This document shows positions 16,877-26,253 of a stretch of DNA of 64,000 nt, one piece after another. This stretch comes from an uncultured Shewanella sp. (GTDB taxonomy: Bacteria; Pseudomonadota; Gammaproteobacteria; Enterobacterales; Shewanellaceae): assembly GCF_947497935.1 (NCBI RefSeq), contig NZ_CANMIO010000011.1:1-64000 (forward strand). The letters run 5' to 3'. How positions within the stretch are numbered: position 1 is the stretch's first letter; every line of letters begins with the position of its first letter. The position numbers were made by a program, and so were the translations under genes. The notes beneath the pieces are model-generated. The model ran no database searches and was not told the DNA's origin. It saw nothing but the letters and a program-made list of their open reading frames with translations.

Positions 16877-18616
16877 ATGCCTGATAATGAGATCAATAAA
16901 TTAACTGAAAGAGTTAACTTACTTTCGCAAAAGATCGAACGAGAAAAAGCAGCGAAAAAAGCCGCCGAGAAATTGCTCGAAGAAAAAAGTCGCGAGCTTT
17001 ATATTGCGAAACAGCTCGTCGAAGACTCGTTAATGAATATTAAAGAGAAATCAGAGCAAGATATCGCACTGCTACACTTTAAGTCCTATCTAGAATCTAT
17101 CCTTCTCGATTTTAATCAATTATTTCTACAGAAGCCGATTTCAGAACTGTTATTACAAAGGCTACTCGATGATCTTATTAGCATAGATGAAATAAAAGCC
17201 AGTAAAATCCGCTTCAAATCATTAAGTCACAAAAACAAATTCAAGACCTTTTCAGCAGGAAACAGACACCTATTCCAATCCGGTCCCAGTGAGAAGTCAG
17301 CACTATTCTGGAGTGATGATCACCGACAGATCGACATTATTATCAATGCAGATACGCTCATTTTAGGCTGTTTAACCTTGGTCATCGACTCGCCACGTTC
17401 ATGGCAACATACGATTGAGAAGCAGCTGCTTCTCTTTTGTGAAATGATAAGTGCTGCACATCAACGCCAGCAACTTTTAGCGAAAACTATTGAAGAAAAG
17501 CAACGCGCCGAAAGCTCAGAGCAATCAACAAGAGACTTCGTAGCCATGATTAACCATGAGCTAAGAACGCCTTTAAACGGCCTTCTAGGCTCAGCAGAAC
17601 TTATGAGTGACACAGAGCTGACACCTCACCAACAGCAGCTATTAAGTACTATGCAACAATCTGGTGAATTGTTACGAGTCATCATCAACGACCTGCTCGA
17701 TTTCAGTAAAATGAGTGCGGGTATGCTACAAATTGTAGAAATAGACTTTTCGCCTAAACAACTTTGTAAGATGATTTTCGACATTTTCAAACAGAGAACT
17801 GAGGAATTTGGCCTAGGATTTTCGTTTAACTACCAAGATGATATTCCAGCTAGCTTAATTGGCGATCCAGATAGAATTAAGCAGCTATTTGTTAATCTAA
17901 TTGGTAATTCCATCAAGTTTACCCAAGTCGGTCAAATAACGGTGGAAATACACTGGCAAGATGGGGAGTTTTGCTTTTCGGTCGCAGATACTGGCTGCGG
18001 GATCCCAACAGATAAAATTGATACTTTATTTGACCCCTTTACCCAAGTTAACAACACAAGTAACCGTGCATACGAAGGAACAGGACTTGGATTAGCGATA
18101 TGTAAACACCTAATAGATGAGATGCACGGCGACCTGACATTAACATCACAACTAGACCAAGGTACAAAGTTTAGCATCAGGCTACCTTTAAAAGTTGCCG
18201 TGCCAAGCCAAAAAACAGATCATGTCAGCGAAGTCGACTTCCCTATCAATACCCTGTCAGTCTTGGTGGTTGAAGACAGTTCGGTTAACCAGGTGCTCAT
18301 TGAAATGATCTTAGCTAAGTTCGACATCAACCCAGCCATTGTCAATAATGGACTAGAGGCCATAGAGTTCCTCAACAATCATCAAGTTGATGTGATTTTT
18401 ATGGATTGTCGTATGCCAGTAGTCGATGGCTTTGAAGCCACTAAACGACTTCGAAATTCTGGTTATAGCAAGCCAATTATTGCTTTAACGGCAAGCACAA
18501 CCTCCACCGAAACAGAGTTGTGTTATCAATGCGGCATGGATGGAATTATTAATAAACCCTATCAGAAGCAGGAGATAAAGAATGTACTCATAAAGTGGGG
18601 GACAAAGCTTAAATAA
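16877..18616 (+). CDS. Hybrid sensor histidine kinase partnered with H-NOX
   Basis: The 579 residues run in this order: an N-terminal coiled coil (about 5-60), a GAF-like region without an obvious ligand motif (about 65-200), the HisKA dimerisation domain with phospho-acceptor His227 in INHELRTPLNG, an HATPase domain with the N box (FVNLIGNSIKF), DTGCGIP and GTGLGLAIC, and a receiver domain with Asp510 in IFMDCRMPVVDGFEA. There is no membrane segment, so it is cytoplasmic like its H-NOX partner. In related systems NO-bound H-NOX inhibits kinase autophosphorylation. No HPt or output protein is adjacent, so the phosphate is expected to leave through a distant HPt protein. Confidence 0.9.
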   Translation: MPDNEINKLTERVNLLSQKIEREKAAKKAAEKLLEEKSRELYIAKQLVEDSLMNIKEKSEQDIALLHFKSYLESILLDFNQLFLQKPISELLLQRLLDDLISIDEIKASKIRFKSLSHKNKFKTFSAGNRHLFQSGPSEKSALFWSDDHRQIDIIINADTLILGCLTLVIDSPRSWQHTIEKQLLLFCEMISAAHQRQQLLAKTIEEKQRAESSEQSTRDFVAMINHELRTPLNGLLGSAELMSDTELTPHQQQLLSTMQQSGELLRVIINDLLDFSKMSAGMLQIVEIDFSPKQLCKMIFDIFKQRTEEFGLGFSFNYQDDIPASLIGDPDRIKQLFVNLIGNSIKFTQVGQITVEIHWQDGEFCFSVADTGCGIPTDKIDTLFDPFTQVNNTSNRAYEGTGLGLAICKHLIDEMHGDLTLTSQLDQGTKFSIRLPLKVAVPSQKTDHVSEVDFPINTLSVLVVEDSSVNQVLIEMILAKFDINPAIVNNGLEAIEFLNNHQVDVIFMDCRMPVVDGFEATKRLRNSGYSKPIIALTASTTSTETELCYQCGMDGIINKPYQKQEIKNVLIKWGTKLK

Positions 18617-18657
18617 TACCCCTTATAAAATGCAGAATCATACTCGTCAATAACAGC

Positions 18658-19335
18658 TTAGCCAAGCAAATCAAATAACCTCAGTTCATCGTTGCCCGCA
18701 ATACCCGCTATCTGGGCCAGCAATAGCTCGCCACAAGCCAGAGCATCGACCGCCGCATTATGCGCTGCATAGACGGGTAAGCCATAGCGTTGGCGACAGG
18801 CATCCAGCCTTAGACTCCCCTCTTTGATGACATCGACCTGCCTCAGCAGGCGCCTCTTCTCAACGGCCATAGTATCGATAGCCACAAACTGAATCGTTTG
18901 ACTGTAACAGCGTTGAATTTCGGCTTTTAAGAAGCAAAGGTCTAACGGTGCATGATGAGCGACAAGCACATGGCCCTTAGTCTGCTCTAAAAACCACGCC
19001 ATGGCCTGCTTGGCGCTCACGGCCTCGGTCAATTGATTATCTACAATGCCATGGATCACCGCGCTATCACCGACACTGCCATCGATACTTACTAACAGGT
19101 GTTTTGATTGCGACACTTGCAGAAAACCCTTGTGAATGGGTATAAGGCCGATACTCAAGATCTGATCAAACTGACAGTCCAGCCCAGTCATTTCCAGATC
19201 GACAGCCATTAAGGGCAGCTGCGACAAAGGCTTGGAGATCTGCGATATCAATGCACGATTATAATCACTAATTACAGCATCTTTAGACAACAAGGCATTA
19301 AGCTGTAATCGTGTTTTTAAGTAAAAATCTCTCAA
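18658..19335 (-). CDS. 3'-5' exonuclease, DnaQ-like (DEDDh)
   Basis: This is an RNase T/DnaQ-fold exonuclease of 225 residues. Exo I is VDLEMTGLDCQFDQILSIG with the catalytic Asp and Glu. Exo II is HVLVAHHAPLDLCFLKAE. Exo III is AAHNAAVDALACGELL with the catalytic His and Asp. The start is a TTG (TTGAGAGAT) with GAGG 9 bases upstream; no better ATG lies near. The DUF294 gene lies 88 bases upstream on the same strand. In Shewanella-like genomes these two normally accompany the sodium:solute symporter, which suggests a shared operon history rather than a known common function. Confidence 0.85.
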   Translation of the reverse strand: MRDFYLKTRLQLNALLSKDAVISDYNRALISQISKPLSQLPLMAVDLEMTGLDCQFDQILSIGLIPIHKGFLQVSQSKHLLVSIDGSVGDSAVIHGIVDNQLTEAVSAKQAMAWFLEQTKGHVLVAHHAPLDLCFLKAEIQRCYSQTIQFVAIDTMAVEKRRLLRQVDVIKEGSLRLDACRQRYGLPVYAAHNAAVDALACGELLLAQIAGIAGNDELRLFDLLG

Positions 19336-19423
19336 ATAAATAGCCTCAATTTCCCATTCTCAAATAAAAGCCTCAAATTAACAGCCATAAACATTTATCA
19401 TGGATTTATCCTTTTATATACCG

Positions 19424-21271
19424 TTAGTAACTACGCATCATTTTAAGCTTTAACCCGACCTGACCGTCGTGTACCACTTTGAATGCATCCCTTAACTGGT
19501 GCCTAACTAAAGAGGAAAGATTCTGGGGCATCAGATAGTTAGTCACAGGTAAGGACTGAGTATATTGGTAGCCTTGATTCGACAATCGCATATGCGCAAT
19601 AAACTCATGGGCATCGGCTAGATTGAGCGCATCTTTACGATTAATGATACTTTGATCCATTAAGGCACGGATGCGTTTAGCTGTATTGACCTCTTTAATT
19701 CCCGCAGAAAGCGCATACACCCGTGCAATATCGGTTATCAAGGCATTGCCTTTATGTTTTAAATCGATGCCTTTCACTTCACTGCCGTCTCTTTCCAGTA
19801 CAAATTTTCTAAAAAAACCTAGCGGTGGCGAGCTAGTAAGTGAATTCCCCGTTAAGCCAGCAAGAAAGATATCGTTATCTTTAGTGTTACTCAGTACGGC
19901 ATCTTGCAAGCCATCGAATAATGTTTGTGGGCCATAGACGCTGCGCATATCAAAGAAGATACTTGCATGCATTAACGCCTTAGGTTCTGGGGTATTGACC
20001 CAGCTATCGAAGACCTGTTTCCATTTATCCAGAGACATGCGCCATTTCGGATTTTGCGCCATGATATCACCTGGACAATATACGTAGCCGCACTCATCAA
20101 GCCCTTTACACACCGCATGTGACAAGGCGTCAAAATAACCTTCAGCCGCTTCATCAGGCTCATGAGCAAGCAGTAAACCGTTATCTTGATCTGAGCAAGC
20201 GGCTTGATCTTGTCGGCCTTGAGAACCAAAAGCTAACCAACAAAAAGCCATCGGCGCTTCACCTAGAATTTGTTGGTTGAGGACAATCAAACGCCTTGTC
20301 AATGCATCGGTGACGGAAGTTAACACCCGTCCGATCTCCTCGGCTCTGGCATCGGCACTGATTAAGTTTTGTAGCAGCAAGGGAATTTGCTTACTGACTT
20401 GAATGAGGCTTTGTAGATCTTTTTGCCGCTCTATCTCTCCTATTAGTAATAAGGGTTGAGAGCTTTGGCCACGCAGAATATCGGTGCTCGTAACCACCCC
20501 CATAGTCACACCATTGTCGACAACGGGCAGGTGATGAATATTGTGCTCGCTCATCAGTAGCATGGCCTCAAACACCAAAGAGTTAGATTCTATCGACACA
20601 GGAGTGGTCGTCATCGCCTGATGTACGGGCAAACTAGCATCTAGATTTTCGGCCAAGACGCGGTTACGTAGATCCTTATCGGTTAAGATCCCTACCAGCT
20701 TGTTATTATCAATAACCAATACAGATGAGACTCGAGAGGCGCGCATCAATCGACTCGCCTCGGCCACACTGGCTTTCATGTCTATGGTCAGGGGCGACTT
20801 TGACATCAGCGTCGTGACTCTGCTCGTTGTGGTTAGATCTTTAGCCTTAAATCGTCCCTGATGGCGCAAACGCTTGGCAAAGGCACGGTTAAAGAAGCGA
20901 TCAAACTCGCGACTCTCTTGGCGAAGGAAATCAAACATATTAGGCGGTAGATGATAAACTAAACCATCTTCAAGAATAGCGACTCGATTACTGGCGTCCT
21001 CGCCAGATAGAAGCGAAGGGAAGCCGAAATAATCGCCCTCACCTAACCTATCGAGTAATTCGCCATTTTTATCCCGCACCTCAAATGCCCCGCTGCGCAC
21101 GATATAAAGCTGAAGGTTAACGGGATCGAGCGGTACAAAACTAGAAGCTTTGCTGTAATAGCCGACACTTAAACTTTTACAGCATCGCTCCAGTGTCGCA
21201 TTAGATAAGGTATCGAAGGGGACAAGCCCCTGTATAAAATCTGTGATGGGTTGAAGCTCACTTGCATCCAT
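19424..21271 (-). CDS. cNMP-binding / CBS / DUF294 nucleotidyltransferase-like protein
   Basis: The 615 residues contain an N-terminal cyclic-nucleotide-binding fold (about 30-130, LQLYIVRSGAFEVRDKNGELLDRLGEGDYFG). A pair of CBS domains follows (about 155-275, with VLVIDNNKLVGILTDKDLRNRV and HLPVVDNGVTMGVVTSTDILRG). The DUF294 putative nucleotidyltransferase domain carries WLAFGSQGRQDQAACSDQDNG with its acidic residues, and a DUF294 C-terminal helical domain ends the protein. It probably senses adenine nucleotides or cyclic nucleotides and modifies a target post-translationally. The target is unknown. The usual gene partner is the acetate-type symporter, here 2.6 kb upstream. Confidence 0.87.
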   Translation of the reverse strand: MDASELQPITDFIQGLVPFDTLSNATLERCCKSLSVGYYSKASSFVPLDPVNLQLYIVRSGAFEVRDKNGELLDRLGEGDYFGFPSLLSGEDASNRVAILEDGLVYHLPPNMFDFLRQESREFDRFFNRAFAKRLRHQGRFKAKDLTTTSRVTTLMSKSPLTIDMKASVAEASRLMRASRVSSVLVIDNNKLVGILTDKDLRNRVLAENLDASLPVHQAMTTTPVSIESNSLVFEAMLLMSEHNIHHLPVVDNGVTMGVVTSTDILRGQSSQPLLLIGEIERQKDLQSLIQVSKQIPLLLQNLISADARAEEIGRVLTSVTDALTRRLIVLNQQILGEAPMAFCWLAFGSQGRQDQAACSDQDNGLLLAHEPDEAAEGYFDALSHAVCKGLDECGYVYCPGDIMAQNPKWRMSLDKWKQVFDSWVNTPEPKALMHASIFFDMRSVYGPQTLFDGLQDAVLSNTKDNDIFLAGLTGNSLTSSPPLGFFRKFVLERDGSEVKGIDLKHKGNALITDIARVYALSAGIKEVNTAKRIRALMDQSIINRKDALNLADAHEFIAHMRLSNQGYQYTQSLPVTNYLMPQNLSSLVRHQLRDAFKVVHDGQVGLKLKMMRSY

Positions 21272-21379
21272 AGATCGACTGCCACAGTTTGAGATAATAA
21301 AACCATACCAAATTCAACCTAGTACAGATATTCGACTAATGGCGTAAAAGAAGTTCACTTTACAATTTTAGGAGTGTAA

Positions 21380-21427
21380 AAGAAAAATATCGGGGCTTAA
21401 TAGTCCCATTTTCGTCTATTAAGCCCC
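21380..21427 (-). terminator. Terminator of the amidohydrolase gene
   Basis: GGGGCTTAATAG (392-403) and CTATTAAGCCCC (416-427) form a perfect 12-bp stem. On the minus strand it is followed by ATTTTTCTTTT. It cuts transcription between the amidohydrolase and the DUF294 gene. Confidence 0.85.
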
Positions 21428-21446
21428 TCAATTAAAACAAGCGTTA

Positions 21447-23240
21447 TCAACGCTGCAGATTGTTCACTTTATTGACTAGGGTTTCACCATGAAAAACCGT
21501 GCCTAAAATAGCAATATCTTTGATATCCATAGGTTCAACCTTTAGTGGATTCTCCTTTAATATCGTGAAATTAGCGGTTTTCCCTTCTTCAATTGTACCA
21601 ATAATTTTCTCAAGGCTTAATGTTCTCGCAGCCGTCGAGGTTATTGCTTTCATCGCGGTATAGGCATCAATACGTTGCTCTTGAGAAAGCAGGCTATTGT
21701 TAGCCGTCACTCGATTAATTGCAGTCCAAGCTAAGGTCAGAGGTTCAACCGGAGCCATGGCAAAGTCTGAGTGAAATGAAACTGGCACGCCTCTGTCTGT
21801 TAACGATTTAACCCGAACTAGCGAGCCTGCGCGCTCAGCCCCTAAGCCGTCGGTAGCATATTTATCTGCTAACGCCCAAAGATAGAAAGGGTTCACTGAC
21901 GCCTCAATCCCTAAACCTGCAATCTCATCGGCTTGCTTATCAGTAAAGTACCCCATGTGATGCAAAGTAAGGCGGTGATCCTTTTTAGGGGTGCGCTGCT
22001 GATCTTCTGCGTTGTAATCTAGCACCTGCTGAATACCGAGATCGCCATTGGAGTGAACATGGATCTTATAATCACTTTGCCAATATAAACTTAACTGCTC
22101 TTTAAACAGGGGCAGTGGTGTCATCCACTCCCCTTTATGGCCATCGGGATAACCCTCTTGCATCTGCATTAAAAGAGAGTAAATAGCGCCATCGGCAAAT
22201 AACTTAACCTGTTTAGGCAGGAACTTAATATTATCTGTATTATATAGCTCCGGCAGGGTTTCCATCACTTCCATCGCTTTATGATTATCATTTCCGGCCA
22301 TAGCGTACAACTGAGTACCGTTAGGGATCAGATAAACATCATAAGGTGGATTCTTATCCATCTCCTGCTTAAGCAGGTCATACTCCATCTTAAAATCTGA
22401 GCTGGGAAAGCCTGGCTCAGCGATAGTCGTAATGCCGTTTTTACGAATAAGTTGGGTCATCTTAGCTAAGCCAGCTTTATATGACTCAGGATCAACCAGA
22501 ATATGGCTAATCTTAGGCACTAATGCTAACCAACCTCCCTCATAAAAATGTCCATTTTTCCAATCGACCTGAGGGTTGCCGCTAAAATCACTCTCTTTAA
22601 TACCAAACATCTCAATGGCTTTATCATTAAGAAAGATCTCATGAAATGAGCGGTGAATAACCGCAACAGGCTTATCAGGTGAAAGTTTATTGAGAGTCTC
22701 ACGGTTTAGTTTGCCGTGCCAAAGCTGATGATAACCCCATACAAAGAACATCTTGTCAGATTTAGCATTGTCTTTAATCGACTGCGATAAGCGCTTAATG
22801 TAAGCATCTGGGGTTTGCACACCTTCTTTCACACCATCAGGAAGCACCCAGTCATGAGGCGCTATCACTTCGTTCGGTAACATCAACGCTGCAATTGAGG
22901 GGTGAAGATGGGGCTCAATAAAACCTGGCATCAGAGTATTGCCCTTTAGATCGTATTGCTCAGCCTTCCCCTCAAAGCGTTTAAATGCCTCGGCTTGCCT
23001 GCCGGTAAATACAATTTTGCCTTCTCGTTCAACAACAGCTTCAACATACTGGGGCTTATCACCAACCATGGTCAGGATATCGCCACCAAAGAAGAGAGTC
23101 TGCTGTAACTGATAAGGCTTGGGCTCTATCTCTTGCTTAACAACGTCAGCTTGGGGATTATTTCGCAAGGTTTTCGGTTCATCTTGGCTGCAGGCACTCA
23201 GTGCGGCAACGAGGGCGATGGTTCCAATAATTCTAAACAT
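21447..23240 (-). CDS. Amidohydrolase lipoprotein (YtcJ-like, Amidohydro_3)
   Basis: The N-terminus MFRIIGTIALVAALSAC is a lipoprotein signal with lipobox LSAC and acylated Cys17, so the enzyme is anchored in the envelope. The mature part is a metal-dependent amidohydrolase of the YtcJ type: GNTLMPGFIEPHLHP holds the HxH metal site, HVHSNGDLGIQQVLD and LHHMGY supply further histidines, and SFHSDFAMAPVEPLTLAW holds the metal aspartate. The 597 residues are the family norm. The natural substrate is unknown; relatives hydrolyse amides or cyclic compounds. It is placed between the symporter and the DUF294 gene, which usually lie together. Confidence 0.85.
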   Translation of the reverse strand: MFRIIGTIALVAALSACSQDEPKTLRNNPQADVVKQEIEPKPYQLQQTLFFGGDILTMVGDKPQYVEAVVEREGKIVFTGRQAEAFKRFEGKAEQYDLKGNTLMPGFIEPHLHPSIAALMLPNEVIAPHDWVLPDGVKEGVQTPDAYIKRLSQSIKDNAKSDKMFFVWGYHQLWHGKLNRETLNKLSPDKPVAVIHRSFHEIFLNDKAIEMFGIKESDFSGNPQVDWKNGHFYEGGWLALVPKISHILVDPESYKAGLAKMTQLIRKNGITTIAEPGFPSSDFKMEYDLLKQEMDKNPPYDVYLIPNGTQLYAMAGNDNHKAMEVMETLPELYNTDNIKFLPKQVKLFADGAIYSLLMQMQEGYPDGHKGEWMTPLPLFKEQLSLYWQSDYKIHVHSNGDLGIQQVLDYNAEDQQRTPKKDHRLTLHHMGYFTDKQADEIAGLGIEASVNPFYLWALADKYATDGLGAERAGSLVRVKSLTDRGVPVSFHSDFAMAPVEPLTLAWTAINRVTANNSLLSQEQRIDAYTAMKAITSTAARTLSLEKIIGTIEEGKTANFTILKENPLKVEPMDIKDIAILGTVFHGETLVNKVNNLQR

Positions 23241-23317
23241 ACGTGTCGTCCTTTACGTGATTAAAGCTCAGAGTGGAGCTAGATAGGTAACAGAGTTAAT
23301 CAATAAAATAAACCAGA

Positions 23318-23677
23318 TCACTCTGCTAACCAGTTGGTTATCGCTTTACGCTTCTCTCGCTTGATATCACGGCGAACCTTGTCACTAATCTCATCTCTTG
23401 GATCTAAACCATCTTTTATTTTCTCTACTTTCTTTGCAGCTTTACGTTCTGCCTTACTCAACTGATGTTTAGTGTAACTAGCATCGGTCAACTCCTCTGC
23501 GTTCTTTCTCGCCTTTTTCAACTTATGCTCAGTACGGCGAAGCTCACCTTTATACTCTGCTTTAGTCTCCTTAATATCCCGATTCAAGCGCACCGCATCT
23601 TTAAGTACATTTTGCGCAAACAGATTAGGAGAGATAAGGGCGATAGAGAGCGCAGCCAAGAGTAAACATTTTTTCAT
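23318..23677 (-). CDS. Small exported, highly charged protein (119 aa)
   Basis: A signal peptide is clear (MKKCLLLAALSIALISPNLFA, cleavage after the Ala). The mature protein of about 98 residues is very rich in Lys, Arg and Glu, with heptad-like spacing (LNRDIKETKAEYKGELRRTEHKLKKARKNAEEL), so it is probably a long helix or coiled coil in the periplasm. I do not recognise the family. It precedes the amidohydrolase by 77 bases on the same strand and may be co-transcribed. Confidence 0.7.
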   Translation of the reverse strand: MKKCLLLAALSIALISPNLFAQNVLKDAVRLNRDIKETKAEYKGELRRTEHKLKKARKNAEELTDASYTKHQLSKAERKAAKKVEKIKDGLDPRDEISDKVRRDIKREKRKAITNWLAE

Positions 23678-23794
23678 ATCATTAAGCCTTAAAAAATTAA
23701 AGGCGGAATTATCTAAGGTTACTTTTGATGAATAAATCCCCTTGTGCTCATTATGATCATAAGCTGGACAAATGAATCTTGAATGACTGACAAC

Positions 23795-23823
23795 AAAAAA
23801 GAGCGCCTAAGCGCTCTTTTTAC
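23795..23823 (-). terminator. Terminator of the symporter operon
   Basis: AAAAAAGAGCGC and GCGCTCTTTTT pair around a CTAA loop, giving T runs on both strands. It ends the DUF4212-symporter operon and isolates it from the small exported protein gene. Confidence 0.92.
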
Positions 23824-23847
23824 TCTGTAACTAAGGTCATCACATAG

Positions 23848-25566
23848 TTAGTGGTCGTGTGCTTCGCCAGACCCTTTAGGGAAACGAATTGACTCAACCA
23901 TCTCCACAACATCAGCAGGAACAGCAGCAGTCACTTTACTCACACCGAAGGCGACAGCAAAGTTAACCACCATCCCCAATAGACCGATACCTTCAGGTGA
24001 AATACCGAATAACCAGTTATCGGCAGTGTTAGCACTTGGGTTCACAAACTTGAAGTAAACAATATAAGCCGCAGTGAACAGTAGACCAGTAACCATGCCT
24101 GAGATGGCACCTTCTTTGTTCACTGTCTTAGAGAAAATACCCATAATGATTGCAGGGAACAGAGACGACGCCGCTAAACCGAATGCAATCGCAACTACCG
24201 CCGCCACAAATCCTGGTGGATTGATACCGAAGTAACCCGCCATCACAATACCGAGTGCAGCCGCAATACGAGCATACATCAACTCCTTCTTATCGGAGAT
24301 ATCCGGCATAAAGTTTTTCTTCAATAGGTCATGAGATACCGAAGTTGAAATCACCAGCAATAGACCCGCTGATGTTGATAGCGCAGCGGCCAGACCACCC
24401 GCAGCAACCAATGCGATAACCCATGCTGGAAGGTTGGCGATTTCTGGTGTAGCAAGCACCATGATATCACGGTCAATCTTCATCTCATTTTCAGCGCCAT
24501 TGGCATAGTAAATTTTGCCGTCGTCGTTCTTATCATCCCAGGAAATTAGACCGGTCTTTTCCCAGTTTTTAATCCAGTCTGGCGCAGTTTCATAAGCGAC
24601 ACCTGTAGACTCCGGACCATTAATAGTTTCAATCATGTTTACACGAGAGAAAGCAGACAACGCAGGAATAGTTGTGTACATGATAGCAATAAAGACAAGT
24701 GCCCAACCCGCTGATACACGTGCATCTTTCACCTTAGGTACAGTAAAGAAACGCACGATAACGTGTGGCAGACCCGCAGTACCAAACATCAATGCCCCCG
24801 TGATAAAGAACACATCAATCATGCTCTTAGAACCTTCGGTGTATTGCGCGAATCCAAGCTCATTTGAAAGGCCATCGAGTTTATCTAGCAGATATTCCCC
24901 AGTTCCATTACCCGCAGCATCGACTAACTCAGCACCAAAACCAATTTGTGGAATGATATGACCCGTCATCATCACAGAGATAAAGATAGCTGGCACCATG
25001 AAGGCGAAAATAAGCACACAATATTGCGCTACCTGAGTGTATGTAATGCCTTTCATCCCGCCTAAAACAGCGTAGAAGAATACAACCGCCATACCGATAT
25101 ACACACCGGTTTCAACTTCAACCTCGAGGAAGCGTGAGAATACCACTCCCACTCCACGCATCTGACCAGCGATATAGGTAAAGCAGATAAAGATGGCACA
25201 CACGACTGCGACGGTACGTGCAGCCTGAGAGTAATAACGATCACCAATAAAATCAGGTACAGTAAACTTACCGAACTTCCGTAAATATGGCGCCATACAG
25301 AGTGCTAATAGTACATAGCCCCCCGTCCAACCCATTAGATATACCGAGCCGTCGTAACCGACGAAAGACACAATACCCGCTAGCGAGATAAATGATGCCG
25401 CTGACATCCAATCGGCTGCCGTAGCCATGCCGTTCATTACAGGGTGAACACCACCACCTGCAACATAAAATTCTTTAGTTGATCCGGCTCTAGACCAGAT
25501 CGCGATCCCGATATATAGGGCAAACGTAAACCCGACAATCAGATATGTTAGTGTTTGTACGTCCAT
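23848..25566 (-). CDS. Sodium:solute symporter, VC_2705 / ActP-like (probable acetate uptake)
   Basis: This inner-membrane SSS-family transporter of 572 residues has about 13 hydrophobic segments. AGGGVHPVMNGMATAADWMSAASFISLAGIV is the conserved N-terminal substrate and sodium region of acetate-type symporters, and GGLAAALSTSAGLLLVISTSVSHDLLK is the second signature. A long insert (GPESTGVAYETAPDWIKNW...YANGAENEMKIDRD) is characteristic of the VC_2705 subgroup. The small DUF4212 subunit lies 29 bases upstream, so the two form an operon. AAGGA precedes the ATG. Acetate or another short monocarboxylate is the likely substrate, which would let the cell re-use acetate made by ackA-pta. Confidence 0.88.
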   Translation of the reverse strand: MDVQTLTYLIVGFTFALYIGIAIWSRAGSTKEFYVAGGGVHPVMNGMATAADWMSAASFISLAGIVSFVGYDGSVYLMGWTGGYVLLALCMAPYLRKFGKFTVPDFIGDRYYSQAARTVAVVCAIFICFTYIAGQMRGVGVVFSRFLEVEVETGVYIGMAVVFFYAVLGGMKGITYTQVAQYCVLIFAFMVPAIFISVMMTGHIIPQIGFGAELVDAAGNGTGEYLLDKLDGLSNELGFAQYTEGSKSMIDVFFITGALMFGTAGLPHVIVRFFTVPKVKDARVSAGWALVFIAIMYTTIPALSAFSRVNMIETINGPESTGVAYETAPDWIKNWEKTGLISWDDKNDDGKIYYANGAENEMKIDRDIMVLATPEIANLPAWVIALVAAGGLAAALSTSAGLLLVISTSVSHDLLKKNFMPDISDKKELMYARIAAALGIVMAGYFGINPPGFVAAVVAIAFGLAASSLFPAIIMGIFSKTVNKEGAISGMVTGLLFTAAYIVYFKFVNPSANTADNWLFGISPEGIGLLGMVVNFAVAFGVSKVTAAVPADVVEMVESIRFPKGSGEAHDH

Positions 25567-25595
25567 CTCATGATTCCTTATAATATGGATTGGGT

Positions 25596-25862
25596 TTAGT
25601 CTTCGTGAACATCGTATTTCTTATCTAATGCATTCGCTTTAGCGACGTAGACAAAAATCAATGCCACAAAAACATACATAGCACCCTGTTGTGCAAACCA
25701 GAATCCCAACTTGAACCCCATGAAATGGATTTCATTGAGCACATCTACTAATAAAATACCGCAGCCAAATGACACTGCCGCCCAGATGGCTAATAAGCCA
25801 AGTACTAGACGCAAATTCTCGCGCCAATATCCCTCTGCCTTCTCATTACTTTCAAAACTCAT
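25596..25862 (-). CDS. DUF4212 small subunit of the sodium:solute symporter
   Basis: The 88-residue protein has two membrane helices (LVLGLLAIWAAVSFGCGILLV and GFWFAQQGAMYVFVALIFVYVA) with charged ends. This matches the DUF4212 family, which always accompanies VC_2705-type symporters. I chose ATG 25862, preceded by GGGAG at 5 bases; ATG 25874 is four codons earlier. It is translated ahead of the symporter in one operon. Confidence 0.88.
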   Translation of the reverse strand: MSFESNEKAEGYWRENLRLVLGLLAIWAAVSFGCGILLVDVLNEIHFMGFKLGFWFAQQGAMYVFVALIFVYVAKANALDKKYDVHED

Positions 25863-26253
25863 AGTGACTCCCATGTGCTGATTTTTATATTAAGTCATGA
25901 GTTAATCTAACAAGCGCAGAGGGAACAACAATCGCGACCTTAGTCTAACGCCAACGTAAGCCTAAATAGTGTCAACGCAAAAACGCCTTATTAACAGGCA
26001 GTTACACATTAACGTTAACGTAAGCTCTACCTGTTTTTCAAACAAAGCCTTAGACCAAGGTAGTAAGCAAAAATAGCAAAGAACCACTTTTAACCGTGAA
26101 CCTTTGAAATAAATTTAGCTAGACAGATGTAAATTGCAGGTTATAGATGCCTATGATTAGCTAATAAACAAGGCTGTTACGATGCGGTAAAGATAGTCAA
26201 AAATTGACTCGTAAAAAATTTAATAAAGAGATGTATGACGCCCCTTGATAAAC
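25863..26253. other. Intergenic region upstream of the symporter operon
   Basis: About 390 bases carry the promoter of the DUF4212-symporter operon. I see a 10-bp palindrome TTAACGTTAA at 26009-26018 in a stretch with three AACGTAAG/AACGTTAA-like repeats (25950-26024). No clear CRP or FNR box and no gene are visible. Confidence 0.5.
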
